DNA of 64,000 bases from M0027 sp021713415 (lineage in GTDB: Bacteria; Pseudomonadota; Gammaproteobacteria; Francisellales; Francisellaceae), in the NCBI GenBank assembly GCA_021713415.1, contig JAKJJQ010000003.1, positions 1 through 64,000 of the forward strand, in the 5' to 3' direction. The translations under genes were made by a program, and so were the position numbers. Shown piece after piece: positions 36,326-46,769 of the stretch (position 1 is the stretch's first letter; the number at the start of each line of letters is the position of its first letter). A model generated the notes under the pieces. That model worked only from the letters and a program-made list of their open reading frames with translations. It searched no databases and was not told where the DNA came from.

Positions 36326-37681
36326 TTACAAAGGCTTAAAGATCGTTTGCGGCTTATCTGATTTAAAACGTCCATATAATTCAATTGCATAACGATCTGT
36401 CATCCCAGCAATAAAGTCACAAATAATACGCTTACGTTTTGCTTTTTCTGAAGGGTCATAAGCATAGTAAATTTGTCCAATATCTTCAGGTAAAAATGAT
36501 AATTCTTTTTGTGTTGTACTTAAAAGGTCAAATAATGTTGCAATAATATCACCACCACGATATCGAACGATATTAAGCTTAGTTGCCTTAATAACAGAAT
36601 GAAAGATAAACTGTTTTAATACTTCAACCTGCGCTTTAACTTCATCTGATAAATAAACCTTAGATAATAAAGAACACTGATTATTATGTTCAAATACAAT
36701 GCCATTTAATGCAAAAAACACCAACTGTGAAGTCAATTTTGTTCTAATATAGCCACTATGAGCAAGATTCTTAGCCTTTTGATACACTGATTCAAGCCCT
36801 TCATTGATTGAAAAAACACTTGAAAAAATATGCTTTACAATATCACGAATTTCAGAAGTAGATAAATTAATATCTTCTTTTAAAACAGCATTCTGTATCG
36901 ATTCAAGTGTTTTTTGATCACTACCAATCATTGAGATAGGTGATAAAAAACCACCCTTTAAGGCATCTTCTAAATCATAGGTTGAATAAGCAATATCATC
37001 AGCTAAGTCCATAATTTGGCACTCAATCGTTTTAAATGGTGTTTGAACATCTAATTCATAGCCAGATAATACATGTGCCTTAATTTCATCAACTAGGGAG
37101 GCCTCACTTACATAATAGCCTTTCGGTGGCTCTATTCCTGTTTGAGCAACATAAGGAGGTATTTTATAATCATATTTTAAAACTGCCGCTAATGTACGGT
37201 ATGTTAAATTGAGCCCATAGCGCTTATCTTCGCCGTTAACAACAGGTAGGTTTCCATTAATCACCTTTTTCTCAATAACGGATAACACACGCAATGTTTG
37301 TGCATTACCTTCAAACCCCCCGTACTCGCGCATTTTCTCATGTAATGCACGTTCACCATTATGCCCAAATGGCGGATGGCCAATATCATGGCAAAGTGCT
37401 GCTGTTTCAACCAAGTCCGGATCAATATCTAATTGATGCATTTCATTTAAGCGTGCAGTAATTGCTTTTGCCACTTGTGCAACTTCTAATGAATGCGTTA
37501 AACGATTTCTAAAAAAATCACTTTCAAGACCTGGAAAAATTTGCGTCTTACCCTGAAGACGCCTAAATGATGCCGAGTGAATCACCCGTGCATAGTCACG
37601 ACGAAATGGTGTAAATGACGGTTTCTCACTATCTTCTTCTAAAAATGGGCGAAACAAGTCTTTAGGTTGATATAATGACAT
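36326..37681 (-). CDS. dgt: Deoxyguanosinetriphosphate triphosphohydrolase-like protein
   Basis: A 451-residue HD-domain enzyme hydrolysing dNTPs to nucleoside and triphosphate. The metal-binding sites are NRLTHSLEV, CHDIGHPPFGHNGE and DLADDIAYSTYDLEDA. The opening RDYARVIHSASFRRLQGKTQIFP is typical of dGTPase family proteins. It is transcribed after the small membrane protein gene, 24 bp away. Confidence 0.93.
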   Translation of the reverse strand: MSLYQPKDLFRPFLEEDSEKPSFTPFRRDYARVIHSASFRRLQGKTQIFPGLESDFFRNRLTHSLEVAQVAKAITARLNEMHQLDIDPDLVETAALCHDIGHPPFGHNGERALHEKMREYGGFEGNAQTLRVLSVIEKKVINGNLPVVNGEDKRYGLNLTYRTLAAVLKYDYKIPPYVAQTGIEPPKGYYVSEASLVDEIKAHVLSGYELDVQTPFKTIECQIMDLADDIAYSTYDLEDALKGGFLSPISMIGSDQKTLESIQNAVLKEDINLSTSEIRDIVKHIFSSVFSINEGLESVYQKAKNLAHSGYIRTKLTSQLVFFALNGIVFEHNNQCSLLSKVYLSDEVKAQVEVLKQFIFHSVIKATKLNIVRYRGGDIIATLFDLLSTTQKELSFLPEDIGQIYYAYDPSEKAKRKRIICDFIAGMTDRYAIELYGRFKSDKPQTIFKPL

Positions 37682-37705
37682 TAAATTTAAATACCTTGTT
37701 ACGTG

Positions 37706-37912
37706 TTAACTTTTATCAGCAAATAACATAATAAATAAACAAATAATAAAAATAACCCAGGGAATGGCAACAATTAAAGTCACTAGCCAATGGATACGAC
37801 TATATAGTTCACCACCATAAGCTGAATGAATCAACAACATACTAACAATAGTTAAGATAACACCAAGTATAAATGAAACAAATGCCCATTTATTAACTCG
37901 CTTCTGATTCAA
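37706..37912 (-). CDS. Small membrane protein
   Basis: A 68-residue protein with two hydrophobic helices (VSFILGVILTIVSMLLIH and LIVAIPWVIFIICLFIML) and a basic start, so a small inner-membrane hairpin. The start codon is TTG, supported by AGGAG 6 bp upstream. It precedes dgt by 24 bp, so they may be co-transcribed. The function is unknown. Confidence 0.6.
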   Translation of the reverse strand: MNQKRVNKWAFVSFILGVILTIVSMLLIHSAYGGELYSRIHWLVTLIVAIPWVIFIICLFIMLFADKS

Positions 37913-38015
37913 ACGATTCTCCTAATTATTTAATATGGTTTTTATAAGTCAATATTTTCCTATGCCTAAAACCATTGCGCAACTTGTTTATTTTTTGCTT
38001 GTGCGTTAAATACGA

Positions 38016-38708
38016 CTATTTTTTATTTGGCATAAATGCAACTAGGCGCATCGGTGCTTCGGTTAAAAAAGCACCTTTAATTGGTAGAGCAATACTATAA
38101 GCACCTATTTCAGGTAATTTATCTGCATTTGCAATGTTCTCAACGATATATTTATTTTTAGCTAATAATAAATTATGTACAGGGTAGCCACTGTCAGGCA
38201 CATCAGGTGAAAGTGTGTCAATTCCAATACCTGCAATATCTCGTTCAAGTAAATATTCACAAGCTTCTTTGGATACTGAAGGAAAACGATAATTATTGTG
38301 ATATTTTTTCTTATCTTGCCAAAACTTGCTCCAGCCACTATAAAAAATGACCATTACACCTCGCTTAATTCGTCCATGACGCGCTTCAAATGAAGCCAAA
38401 TCAGCAACACTCACTTGATATGTTTCATCTGCTTTTTTAGATACATCTACTTTAACACAAGGAGAAATTAATTCACTTAGCTGAAGATCTGCTATAGATG
38501 ATGCACCCTCTATATAATGATTAGGCGCATCAATGTGTGTGCCAATCCCCGCATTGATATTTAAATGTTGAATTCTAAAATTGTCTACTTCTTCACCGTC
38601 AGCATAGTCATGTGCAATCTGATACTTAAAGCCACAATGCCTATCCCAAGTTGGTGTGTCGGCTGTTAGAGTATGGGTTAAATCTATAAATTTTAATCCT
38701 AACTTCAT
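38016..38708 (-). CDS. Cyclase family protein (PF04199, KynB-like hydrolase)
   Basis: A 230-residue metal-dependent hydrolase of the cyclase family with LTHTLTADTPTWD and the metal site NAGIGTHIDAPNHYIEG. Late motifs GIGIDTLSPDVPDSGYPVHNLLL are conserved. The family includes kynurenine formamidase and isatin hydrolase; the substrate cannot be chosen here. It follows cysQ by 37 bp on the same strand. Confidence 0.85.
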   Translation of the reverse strand: MKLGLKFIDLTHTLTADTPTWDRHCGFKYQIAHDYADGEEVDNFRIQHLNINAGIGTHIDAPNHYIEGASSIADLQLSELISPCVKVDVSKKADETYQVSVADLASFEARHGRIKRGVMVIFYSGWSKFWQDKKKYHNNYRFPSVSKEACEYLLERDIAGIGIDTLSPDVPDSGYPVHNLLLAKNKYIVENIANADKLPEIGAYSIALPIKGAFLTEAPMRLVAFMPNKK

Positions 38709-38745
38709 GCTAATCTTCCTCTTTAAATTAATTAACTATCCATCA

Positions 38746-39552
38746 TTACAAGTACTTTTTTAAACGTTCCATTGCCCAAGGTACGCCAGCAATAAAATAA
38801 GGGTTTATTAAACTATCTTTTCTATTGTAGGATAAGATAGTTTTATTTTCTAAGTCAACGCATTTGCCACCTGCTTGAGACAAAATACATTGCCCTGCTG
38901 CTGTATCCCATTCATAAGTAGGATAAAGCCTTAAATAAATATCTGCGCTCCCTTCAGCTACATAGCAAAACTTCAATGCTGAAGCAGCTTTTATTAAACG
39001 ATAGGGTTTAACGCTTTCTAATTTATGTAGTAAACGCTCAGATAATGGCTTTGAACTACCTAATGTAATGGTTAACACTTCATTACATTCATTTTTATTC
39101 ATAAGCTTTATATCATTAGCGTTGCCATTAGAGATAATCCGCTTAAAAGCACCATCTTTTACAGATGCGAAATAACAAATATCATCTATTGGCACATAAA
39201 TAATACCGATTATTGGCTGATGTGCTTCTATTAGCGCAATGCTAATAACAAAGTCATCTTTTCCATGAATAAAACTCTTTGTACCATCTAAAGGATCGAT
39301 CAACCAATATTTCTGCCAGTTTTTTCGTACTTGATAAGTCGGCAAAGGATTTGATTCTTCAGAGAGAATTGGAATATCCGGTGTTAGATGTTCTAATTTC
39401 TCTACAATACATTGATGCGCCTTCATATCCGCTATGGTTAATGGCGATTGGTCATCTTTCTTTTTAATATCGATTACTTTTTTATGATAGAACCTTAAAA
39501 TTTCAGCAGCTTCCGATGCAATATCTATCACATGATTCATTAATTTTTTCAT
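38746..39552 (-). CDS. cysQ: 3'(2'),5'-bisphosphate nucleotidase CysQ
   Basis: A 268-residue inositol-monophosphatase-fold phosphatase removing the 3'-phosphate of PAP. It has the metal-binding PILSEES, WLIDPLDGTKSFIHG and EWDTAAGQCILSQAGG motifs, and an N-terminus EAAEILRFYH. It is divergent from dnaE across 96 bp and is followed by the cyclase-family gene. Confidence 0.9.
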   Translation of the reverse strand: MKKLMNHVIDIASEAAEILRFYHKKVIDIKKKDDQSPLTIADMKAHQCIVEKLEHLTPDIPILSEESNPLPTYQVRKNWQKYWLIDPLDGTKSFIHGKDDFVISIALIEAHQPIIGIIYVPIDDICYFASVKDGAFKRIISNGNANDIKLMNKNECNEVLTITLGSSKPLSERLLHKLESVKPYRLIKAASALKFCYVAEGSADIYLRLYPTYEWDTAAGQCILSQAGGKCVDLENKTILSYNRKDSLINPYFIAGVPWAMERLKKYL

Positions 39553-39648
39553 AGCATCTTAAATCGCCTGGATGCAACAAACACCACTTTATGGTACAGT
39601 GACATCAAGTTTAAATTAGTTTAATCATAACTTAAATAATATAACGAT

Positions 39649-42600
39649 ATGACAATTGATTTTGTTCACCTAAAAGTACATAGTGAATATTCATTAGTAG
39701 ATAGTACTATCCGCCATAAGCGTTTGCTATCAGAAGCAGTTAGCTGTAATATGCCTGCTGTTGCTATGACTGACCAATGCAATTTATTTGCTATAATTAA
39801 ATTTTATAAACAAGCACTATCTTATGGTATTAAGCCAATTATTGGTGTTGATTTATTAATTCAAACCGATGAAAAAGAACATACGACACTCACTTTATTA
39901 GCTGAAAACCAAATAGGCTATCAGCATATAGTCGAGATTATATCCGATGCTTACTTAAATGCGACTGAACGAGTCAATGGCATTCCAGTTATTGATAAAA
40001 ATAAATTATTTAGTGCATCATTAAAAGGAGTGATTGCACTATCAGGTGGTTGTGATGGAGAGATAGGCTTACTGATTAATAAAGGTCACTTAGAAAAAGC
40101 CCAACAAGCTTTATTGGCTTATAAAAAGCTTTTTGATGATGATTCTTTCTTTATTGAAATACAACGTTTAGGCAAAGAAGAAGAAACTTATTACACAACT
40201 GAGGTTTTAAAATTTGCTCAACAATATGATATTCCTATTGTTGCAACCAATAACGTACGTTTTTTGAATAAAGAAGATTTTGACATCCATGAAGTTCGTG
40301 TAGGTATCTCTGAAGGTTATACTCTATTAGATGAGAAAAGAACCAGCAGATATACCAATGAGCAATATTTTAAAAGTGCAGAAGAAATGAAAGCACTTTT
40401 TAATGACCTGCCAAGCGCGCTAGAAAATACAGTAATTATTGCTAAACGCTGTAATGTTACTTTTAGATTAGGCAATGCTGTTTTACCTAGCTTTCCAATT
40501 CCAGAGTATCTAAGCATTGATGAATACTTTGCAAAGGTGTCTTTTGAAGGCCTTGAAAAGCGATTTTCTAGCATTTTGAATAATTATGAAACATCCGAAT
40601 ATGAAACGGTAAAATCTCGTTATAAGAATCGACTACAAATAGAAATTGATGTTATTTGCCAAATGGGCTTTCCTGGCTATTTTTTAATTGTTGCTGACTT
40701 TATCCAATGGGCAAAAGATCATGATATCCCTGTTGGACCTGGACGAGGTTCTGGTGCTGGATCATTAGTTGCCTATGCATTAAAAATTACAGATCTTGAC
40801 CCATTGCCTTACAATTTACTATTTGAGCGATTTCTAAACCCTGAGCGTGTTTCAATGCCTGACTTTGATATTGATTTTTGTATGGATGGGCGTGATCGTG
40901 TTATTGACTATGTTGCTCAACGCTATGGCAGAGAGAGTGTTTCACAGATTATTACCTTTGGTTCAATGGCAGCGAAAGCAGTTGTTCGTGATGTGGGGCG
41001 TGTCCTAGCACAGCCTTATGGCTTCGTTGATAAAATTGCTAAATTAATTCCCAATGAACTGGGCATCACGTTGACGGATGCTTATAAAGAAGGCTCTGAA
41101 TTATATCAATTCTGCCAAGATAATGAAGAAGCAGAACAAATTTTAAATTATGCATTTAAATTAGAAGGTACAATAAGAAATGTAGGCAAACACGCAGGCG
41201 GTGTTGTTATCTCACCTTCTGCATTAACTGATTTCTCCCCCTCCTATTGTGAAGCAGGTTCCAAACAACTTGTCAGTCAATTTGATAAGAAAGATGTTGA
41301 AGAGGTTGGCCTTGTTAAATTTGACTTTTTAGGCTTACGTAACTTAACAGTCATTAAAATGGCTGTTGACTTAATTAATAAACGCTTAAAGAAAGAATCT
41401 AAGCCTATAATTAATATTGAAACATTAAAGCTAGATGATATAAAAACCTTTGACTTACTCAAACGTAGTGAGACAACCGCAATCTTTCAACTTGAATCAC
41501 GTGGCATGAAAGAATTAATCGCACGCTTAAGGCCAGATTGCTTTGAAGATATCATTGCACTGGTAGCACTCTTTCGCCCTGGCCCATTAGGTTCTGGTAT
41601 GGTCGATGACTTCATCAATCGAAAACATGGCCGCCAAAAAGTCTCCTATCCACACCCAAAACTTGAACCTGTACTTAAAGAAACTTATGGTACGATTTTA
41701 TACCAAGAACAAGTCATGCAAATTGCACAAGTTTTAGCAAACTATACACTAGGTGGTGCGGACTTACTACGTCGCGCAATGGGTAAAAAAGATCCTAAAG
41801 AAATGGCAAAACAACGAGATATTTTTATCTCAGGCTCAAAAGAAAATGACATTGATGAAAAGCTTGCTTCTTCAATTTTTGATTTAATGGAAGAATTTGC
41901 TAAATATGGCTTTAACAAGTCTCACTCAGCAGCTTATGCCTTAGTGTCTTATCAAACCGCTTATTTAAAAGCACACTATCCAGCAGAATTTATGGCCGCT
42001 GTTTTATCTTCTGATATGGATAATACTGATAAAATTGTTACGTTGATTAATGAGTGTATGATAATGGGACTTAACGTTATCCCTCCTCATGTTAATCAAA
42101 GCCAAAAACAATTTTCAGTCAGCCAAAGTAATGATGTAGTTTATGGTTTATGCGCAATAAAAGGTGTTGGCATCTCTGCAATTGAAATGATTATTGATGA
42201 GCGAGAAAAACATGGTGTTTATTTAAATGTCCTTGATTTTTTACAACGAATCGACTTACAAAAAGCAAATAAGCGCGTACTGGAAGCTTTAATTTGTGCA
42301 GGCGCGTTAGATGACTTAGGAACCCATCGTGCTTCAATTTTATTATCATTAGATAATTTACTTAAGCGAGTTGAGCAAAATGAACTAGCACAGTCTTCTG
42401 GACAAAGTGATTTATTTGGATTTTCTGAGCCAGATGATAATGCTCAAACTGATACAATCCTTTACACAGACTGCGCCCCATTTAGTCTTAAAGAAAGGTT
42501 AAAACGTGAAAAATCTTCTCTTGGGCTGTATTTATCAGGCCACTTAATTGATGAGAATAAAGCACTATTAAACACTTTAGGTATTAAAACACTTAATAGT

Positions 42601-43128
42601 ATTAGTCATACCACTAAAAAATCTTCTCAACGCTTTGCTGGTGTCATCATTAGCTTTACGCAACGAAAAACAAAGACAGGCAGGGCATTTGGTATTCTTT
42701 CGATTGATGATGCAACTCTGCGCATTGATATCACCTTATTTGCTGATTTATTTGAAAAAACTAAAGATATTCTCCATGTAGATGATACCATTATTGTAGA
42801 AGGTGATGTTGAAGAAGACAATTATACCGGTGGCCTACGCATCAATGCGAAAGCAATTCTAACAATCGACCATGCAATTAATAAATATGCTAAAGGCCTT
42901 GCCATTTATTTAAATGATCAACGAAACTGTAATGATTTAATTAAAATCAAATCACTTGTTACCGATAATAATAATGACAGTAGTATTAACCGCCTATCAT
43001 TTCATTGGCAAGAAGCGCAAGTATGTGTTAATTGGCCATTAAATTATGTATTAACTTTAAATCAAAATATTATCGATACGATTAAAGACATAAATTCAGT
43101 TGAAAAAATTGAATTACTATTTAATTAA
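39649..43128 (+). CDS. dnaE: DNA polymerase III alpha subunit
   Basis: The 1159-residue replicative polymerase. The N-terminal PHP domain starts FVHLKVHSEYSLVDS. The polymerase core has PVGPGRGSGAGSLVAY and the catalytic PDFDIDFCMDGRDRVIDY. The thumb/fingers region KHAGGVVISP and YQEQVMQIAQVLANYTLGGADLLRRAMGKK follows. Then come a helix-hairpin-helix and the OB domain (FAGVIISFTQRKTKTGRAFGILSIDD). Its length matches the DnaE1 family. Confidence 0.97.
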   Translation: MTIDFVHLKVHSEYSLVDSTIRHKRLLSEAVSCNMPAVAMTDQCNLFAIIKFYKQALSYGIKPIIGVDLLIQTDEKEHTTLTLLAENQIGYQHIVEIISDAYLNATERVNGIPVIDKNKLFSASLKGVIALSGGCDGEIGLLINKGHLEKAQQALLAYKKLFDDDSFFIEIQRLGKEEETYYTTEVLKFAQQYDIPIVATNNVRFLNKEDFDIHEVRVGISEGYTLLDEKRTSRYTNEQYFKSAEEMKALFNDLPSALENTVIIAKRCNVTFRLGNAVLPSFPIPEYLSIDEYFAKVSFEGLEKRFSSILNNYETSEYETVKSRYKNRLQIEIDVICQMGFPGYFLIVADFIQWAKDHDIPVGPGRGSGAGSLVAYALKITDLDPLPYNLLFERFLNPERVSMPDFDIDFCMDGRDRVIDYVAQRYGRESVSQIITFGSMAAKAVVRDVGRVLAQPYGFVDKIAKLIPNELGITLTDAYKEGSELYQFCQDNEEAEQILNYAFKLEGTIRNVGKHAGGVVISPSALTDFSPSYCEAGSKQLVSQFDKKDVEEVGLVKFDFLGLRNLTVIKMAVDLINKRLKKESKPIINIETLKLDDIKTFDLLKRSETTAIFQLESRGMKELIARLRPDCFEDIIALVALFRPGPLGSGMVDDFINRKHGRQKVSYPHPKLEPVLKETYGTILYQEQVMQIAQVLANYTLGGADLLRRAMGKKDPKEMAKQRDIFISGSKENDIDEKLASSIFDLMEEFAKYGFNKSHSAAYALVSYQTAYLKAHYPAEFMAAVLSSDMDNTDKIVTLINECMIMGLNVIPPHVNQSQKQFSVSQSNDVVYGLCAIKGVGISAIEMIIDEREKHGVYLNVLDFLQRIDLQKANKRVLEALICAGALDDLGTHRASILLSLDNLLKRVEQNELAQSSGQSDLFGFSEPDDNAQTDTILYTDCAPFSLKERLKREKSSLGLYLSGHLIDENKALLNTLGIKTLNSISHTTKKSSQRFAGVIISFTQRKTKTGRAFGILSIDDATLRIDITLFADLFEKTKDILHVDDTIIVEGDVEEDNYTGGLRINAKAILTIDHAINKYAKGLAIYLNDQRNCNDLIKIKSLVTDNNNDSSINRLSFHWQEAQVCVNWPLNYVLTLNQNIIDTIKDINSVEKIELLFN

Positions 43129-43194
43129 ATTATTAAGCTAATTATTTAACTTTTTGCTATATTTATAGTACTACGCACTTTAAAAAGAGAAACT

Positions 43195-43947
43195 ATGAAA
43201 CGTAAATTAATTTCATTATTTATATTTATTATTGTTATAGCCGTACTATTTATTATATTACTAAGTATCAGAAATTATTATTTGGCTTATGGAGAGCCAC
43301 AGTCGCGCTATGGTAGTGGCAAGCTAAGTACTAAATCATACTTAGTTGAAAACACAGGCTGTCTTCAGTTACAGGGCACATTCAGGCTTAATATTGTACA
43401 ATCTCATCAATCGATGGTAACCATTAAAGTAGATGAAAATTTGATTCCACTTATTGAAGTTAAAAACTACTCCGGTTGTTTACTTGTACAAGCACGACCC
43501 GGCTATTTGATTAAACCAAGCCAACCTATGGAAGTTATTATAAAAACAAAAAAGTTTAATAAATTAGATGCAAAAGGTAATATTGTTTTCGATGCTAGAA
43601 GTCTTAAGAGTAAAAATTTAATACTTAATTTATCTGGTAATACCTATGGACATATTGATGGTTCATCAAAAAATATGACAGTCAATGCATCCGGTGCCTC
43701 TTCATTACATGCTATTAACTTTCAAACACAAAATACAACAATCAATGCTTCAGGCTCTGCTAATCTATATATTGATAGTCAAGATAATCTACTTATTAAA
43801 GCCAATGGTAATGTTAAAATCGTTTATAAAGGTAGTCCTTCATTAGCGAAACAGGTATCGCGCTCAGTAAAAGTTGTTGCATGGCAAAATCGTCAGCAAG
43901 ATGATACTATACAGTCTACGTTAATTGAGACAATTGTAGGTAAATAA
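43195..43947 (+). CDS. DUF2807 auto-adhesin-like membrane-anchored protein
   Basis: A 250-residue protein with an N-terminal membrane helix (SLFIFIIVIAVLFIILLSI) and a periplasmic repetitive beta-rich DUF2807 region. Its ladder-like units (NLILNLSGNTYGHIDGSS, MTVNASGASSLHAIN, TTINASGSANLYIDS) suit a right-handed beta helix. It ends 3 bp before the Hsp70-family gene, so the two are probably co-transcribed. The role is unknown. Confidence 0.8.
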   Translation: MKRKLISLFIFIIVIAVLFIILLSIRNYYLAYGEPQSRYGSGKLSTKSYLVENTGCLQLQGTFRLNIVQSHQSMVTIKVDENLIPLIEVKNYSGCLLVQARPGYLIKPSQPMEVIIKTKKFNKLDAKGNIVFDARSLKSKNLILNLSGNTYGHIDGSSKNMTVNASGASSLHAINFQTQNTTINASGSANLYIDSQDNLLIKANGNVKIVYKGSPSLAKQVSRSVKVVAWQNRQQDDTIQSTLIETIVGK

Positions 43948-43950
43948 TCA

Positions 43951-46692
43951 TTGCAGAATCGTTATCTTATTGGTATTGATTTAGGAACGACTAATATTGC
44001 TTTAAGCTATTATGACCTTAAAAAGCCAAGTCAACCGATTCAACTGTTTAAGATCCCCCAAATAGTTGCCCCTGGACAAGTAGCAGAGTTAACATTACTA
44101 CCTGCCTACTATCTTTATGCCAAAGATGAGCTTTTTAAACTTAGTGATGTTGTAATGCCTTGGCAAAAATCCAAAGCAATCATTGGCCACCTGGCTAAAG
44201 AACTTGCTAGTAATTACCCAAGTTTAAGTATTTCAAGTGCCAAAAGTTACCTATCACACCCAGTGATGAATATCGAGTCACCATTTCTACCACTTGGCAG
44301 CCATGAAGTTGATGCAAAAATTTCTCCTTATAAGGTAATCATTCATTATTTAGACTATCTAAAAGGTGCTTGGAATCATCAATACCCAAATGATTTATTG
44401 GAAGATCAAACTGTTGTTATTACCATACCAGCATCATTTAATGATCAAGCACGTCAGTCAACGTTAAAGGCAGCCACATCTGCCGGTTTTAATCACGTTA
44501 AGCTACTAGAAGAACCTATTGCAGCTTTTTATCACTGGTTAAATACACACAATTTAGCTGATGAACAAGTAGATCAAACCGTTAGTGAGCTTGCTTTAGT
44601 ACTAGACATTGGTGGCGGCACATCGGATTTTAGCTTAATTCAATTACAACTATCACCAAATGGACCAAGCCTAAATCGAATTGCAACAGGCAAACATTTA
44701 TTAGTTGGTGGTGATAATATGGACTGCTTTTTATTACAGCAACTGATAAAGCAAACACAGCAACCATTAAAACGCCATTACCAAAATCAATGGCTTAATC
44801 AAATTCAACAAGCTAAAGAAACATTATTTAGTCAAATACACACAGATCATAACACGCAATCAATTAATATCAGTTTTAACTTCAAAAAATCAAAACTTAT
44901 TGCAAAAACTGAATCCGTCTTATTAGATCAAAGCCACTTAGAACAGTTACTTGATGGTTTCTTCCCTAAAGTTGCCTTAGAAAGCTTAAAGCCTCAAAAA
45001 ACAACAACAGGCTTAAGGCAGTTTGGTTTAGCATTTGAATCAAACCCTAAAATTACAGCTCATATTGCTGATTTTTTATATCAAAACCAAAAAGAAGCAA
45101 GAGATGCTTTAAATATTAAAGATAACCATAGTATTCCTATCCCACAAGTTATACTTTTTAATGGCGGGATATTCCATTGTCAATTATTTACTCAGCGTAT
45201 AACAGAAATTATCGATAGTTGGCGAGAAGTTAAATCAGAACCAACTGAGGTTTTATACAATGCTGAACCATCACTTGCTGTCGCCTATGGTGCTTGTAGC
45301 TATTTAAGAGCTAAACATAAAAAATCACTGACAATTCAGGCAGGCTCCAGATCAAACTACTTTATTCAAGTTGGTGATAAAATGGGGTTATGTATTCTAC
45401 CTAAAGGTATGCCAGAAGGCTGTATTAATCAATTAACAAAACACCCTTTAAAATTACAGTCTAATCAATTATTACGCTTTCCACTATTCTTAAATGATCA
45501 AAATAAATATGACATTGAAACACTAACTGAAATAGATGACCAATTTAACTATGTAGGCTCTGTTATTACAGAATTGAAAAGCCAATCAAGTAATCATTGT
45601 GCTACTTTATCCTCAGAGCTAAATGGAGCTGGTATTTTAAGTTTAATGATCTATGATCAAAATAATAAAGCCCACCCTTTAGAATTTAATTTAACCAATC
45701 AAGCTGATCAGAATCAAATTTTACCTAAAGCAAAAAATGATGACGAAACTAAATTTAATGAAACTAAAATAGCCGCAATTAAACAACAACTAGAAGTGTT
45801 CTTTTCTGATAAAACAATTGGCATTGCTACAATTAAACAGCGATTAAATCATATTAGTGGCGATATTAATCAATGGCCGATACACTTTGCTCGTGAAATC
45901 TGGGATATTTTATTTGAGATACGATATTTACGCTTTAAACGCCCTGAGGCAGAACAATACTTTTATTATTTAACCGGATTGTTATTAAATCCTGGCTTTG
46001 GTGAATATAAAGACAATCAACGTATTGAGAAAGCCTGTGAGCTTTACGATAAAGGTATTGAATATGTTAAACATAATGCTTGTATTAGTAGTTTTTGGGT
46101 GATGTGGCGACGCCTTGCTCCAGGCCTAAGTGCTAAGATGCAAATGTCACTTTATCAAAAAATTAAACACGCACTTTTAACAAAACATGATTATCTATCA
46201 CAAAAAAACTTAATTGCTCTTGATGAAAAAATACGTCTTGTAAGCGTACTAGAAAAATTACCCATGCATCTACGTATCGAACTTGGTAATCAACTAATTA
46301 AACTAATTATCCATAAACCATTAAATTCACTTTATTGGTGGGCTTTAGGTCGCATTGGCAACCGCCAGCCGATTTCAATTAATCCCCAAGAGTTAATACC
46401 TACAGATAGTATTGAATCATGGTTAGAACAATTAATTCCAATTGCAGTTAGTCTCAAAAAACACAAAAAGCACACTAAATTGATCATACATGCATTAATC
46501 TTAATGGCGAGAAAATTAGATGATGACTATTACCAGCTTGACCCAACCTATGAACAGAAACTAATACATTTATTTAACAAACTTAAAGCAGATCACAGTC
46601 AAGTAGAATTAATTAAATCTGTCAAACAACTAGATATTGATACTTCACGATACCTTTATGGTAATGACTTGCCACTTGGATTAACACTGTAA
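43951..46692 (+). CDS. Large Hsp70-family protein with C-terminal extension
   Basis: A 913-residue protein. The first 440 residues are an Hsp70/actin-fold ATPase with GIDLGTTNIALSYYD, LLEEPIAAFYHW and VLDIGGGTSDFSL, but without a canonical DnaK substrate-binding domain. The remaining half is largely helical and resembles the extension of the large Hsp70-like family of proteobacteria. The start is TTG with GTAGGT upstream. It differs from DnaK, so it is an accessory chaperone-like ATPase of unknown client. Confidence 0.85.
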   Translation: MQNRYLIGIDLGTTNIALSYYDLKKPSQPIQLFKIPQIVAPGQVAELTLLPAYYLYAKDELFKLSDVVMPWQKSKAIIGHLAKELASNYPSLSISSAKSYLSHPVMNIESPFLPLGSHEVDAKISPYKVIIHYLDYLKGAWNHQYPNDLLEDQTVVITIPASFNDQARQSTLKAATSAGFNHVKLLEEPIAAFYHWLNTHNLADEQVDQTVSELALVLDIGGGTSDFSLIQLQLSPNGPSLNRIATGKHLLVGGDNMDCFLLQQLIKQTQQPLKRHYQNQWLNQIQQAKETLFSQIHTDHNTQSINISFNFKKSKLIAKTESVLLDQSHLEQLLDGFFPKVALESLKPQKTTTGLRQFGLAFESNPKITAHIADFLYQNQKEARDALNIKDNHSIPIPQVILFNGGIFHCQLFTQRITEIIDSWREVKSEPTEVLYNAEPSLAVAYGACSYLRAKHKKSLTIQAGSRSNYFIQVGDKMGLCILPKGMPEGCINQLTKHPLKLQSNQLLRFPLFLNDQNKYDIETLTEIDDQFNYVGSVITELKSQSSNHCATLSSELNGAGILSLMIYDQNNKAHPLEFNLTNQADQNQILPKAKNDDETKFNETKIAAIKQQLEVFFSDKTIGIATIKQRLNHISGDINQWPIHFAREIWDILFEIRYLRFKRPEAEQYFYYLTGLLLNPGFGEYKDNQRIEKACELYDKGIEYVKHNACISSFWVMWRRLAPGLSAKMQMSLYQKIKHALLTKHDYLSQKNLIALDEKIRLVSVLEKLPMHLRIELGNQLIKLIIHKPLNSLYWWALGRIGNRQPISINPQELIPTDSIESWLEQLIPIAVSLKKHKKHTKLIIHALILMARKLDDDYYQLDPTYEQKLIHLFNKLKADHSQVELIKSVKQLDIDTSRYLYGNDLPLGLTL

Positions 46693-46769
46693 TGAAAAAA
46701 ATTGGGTTTTAATCACATAACCTATCCTTTATACTCAAAAGCCAAGTTTAATACTTTTAGGAGCAGGTA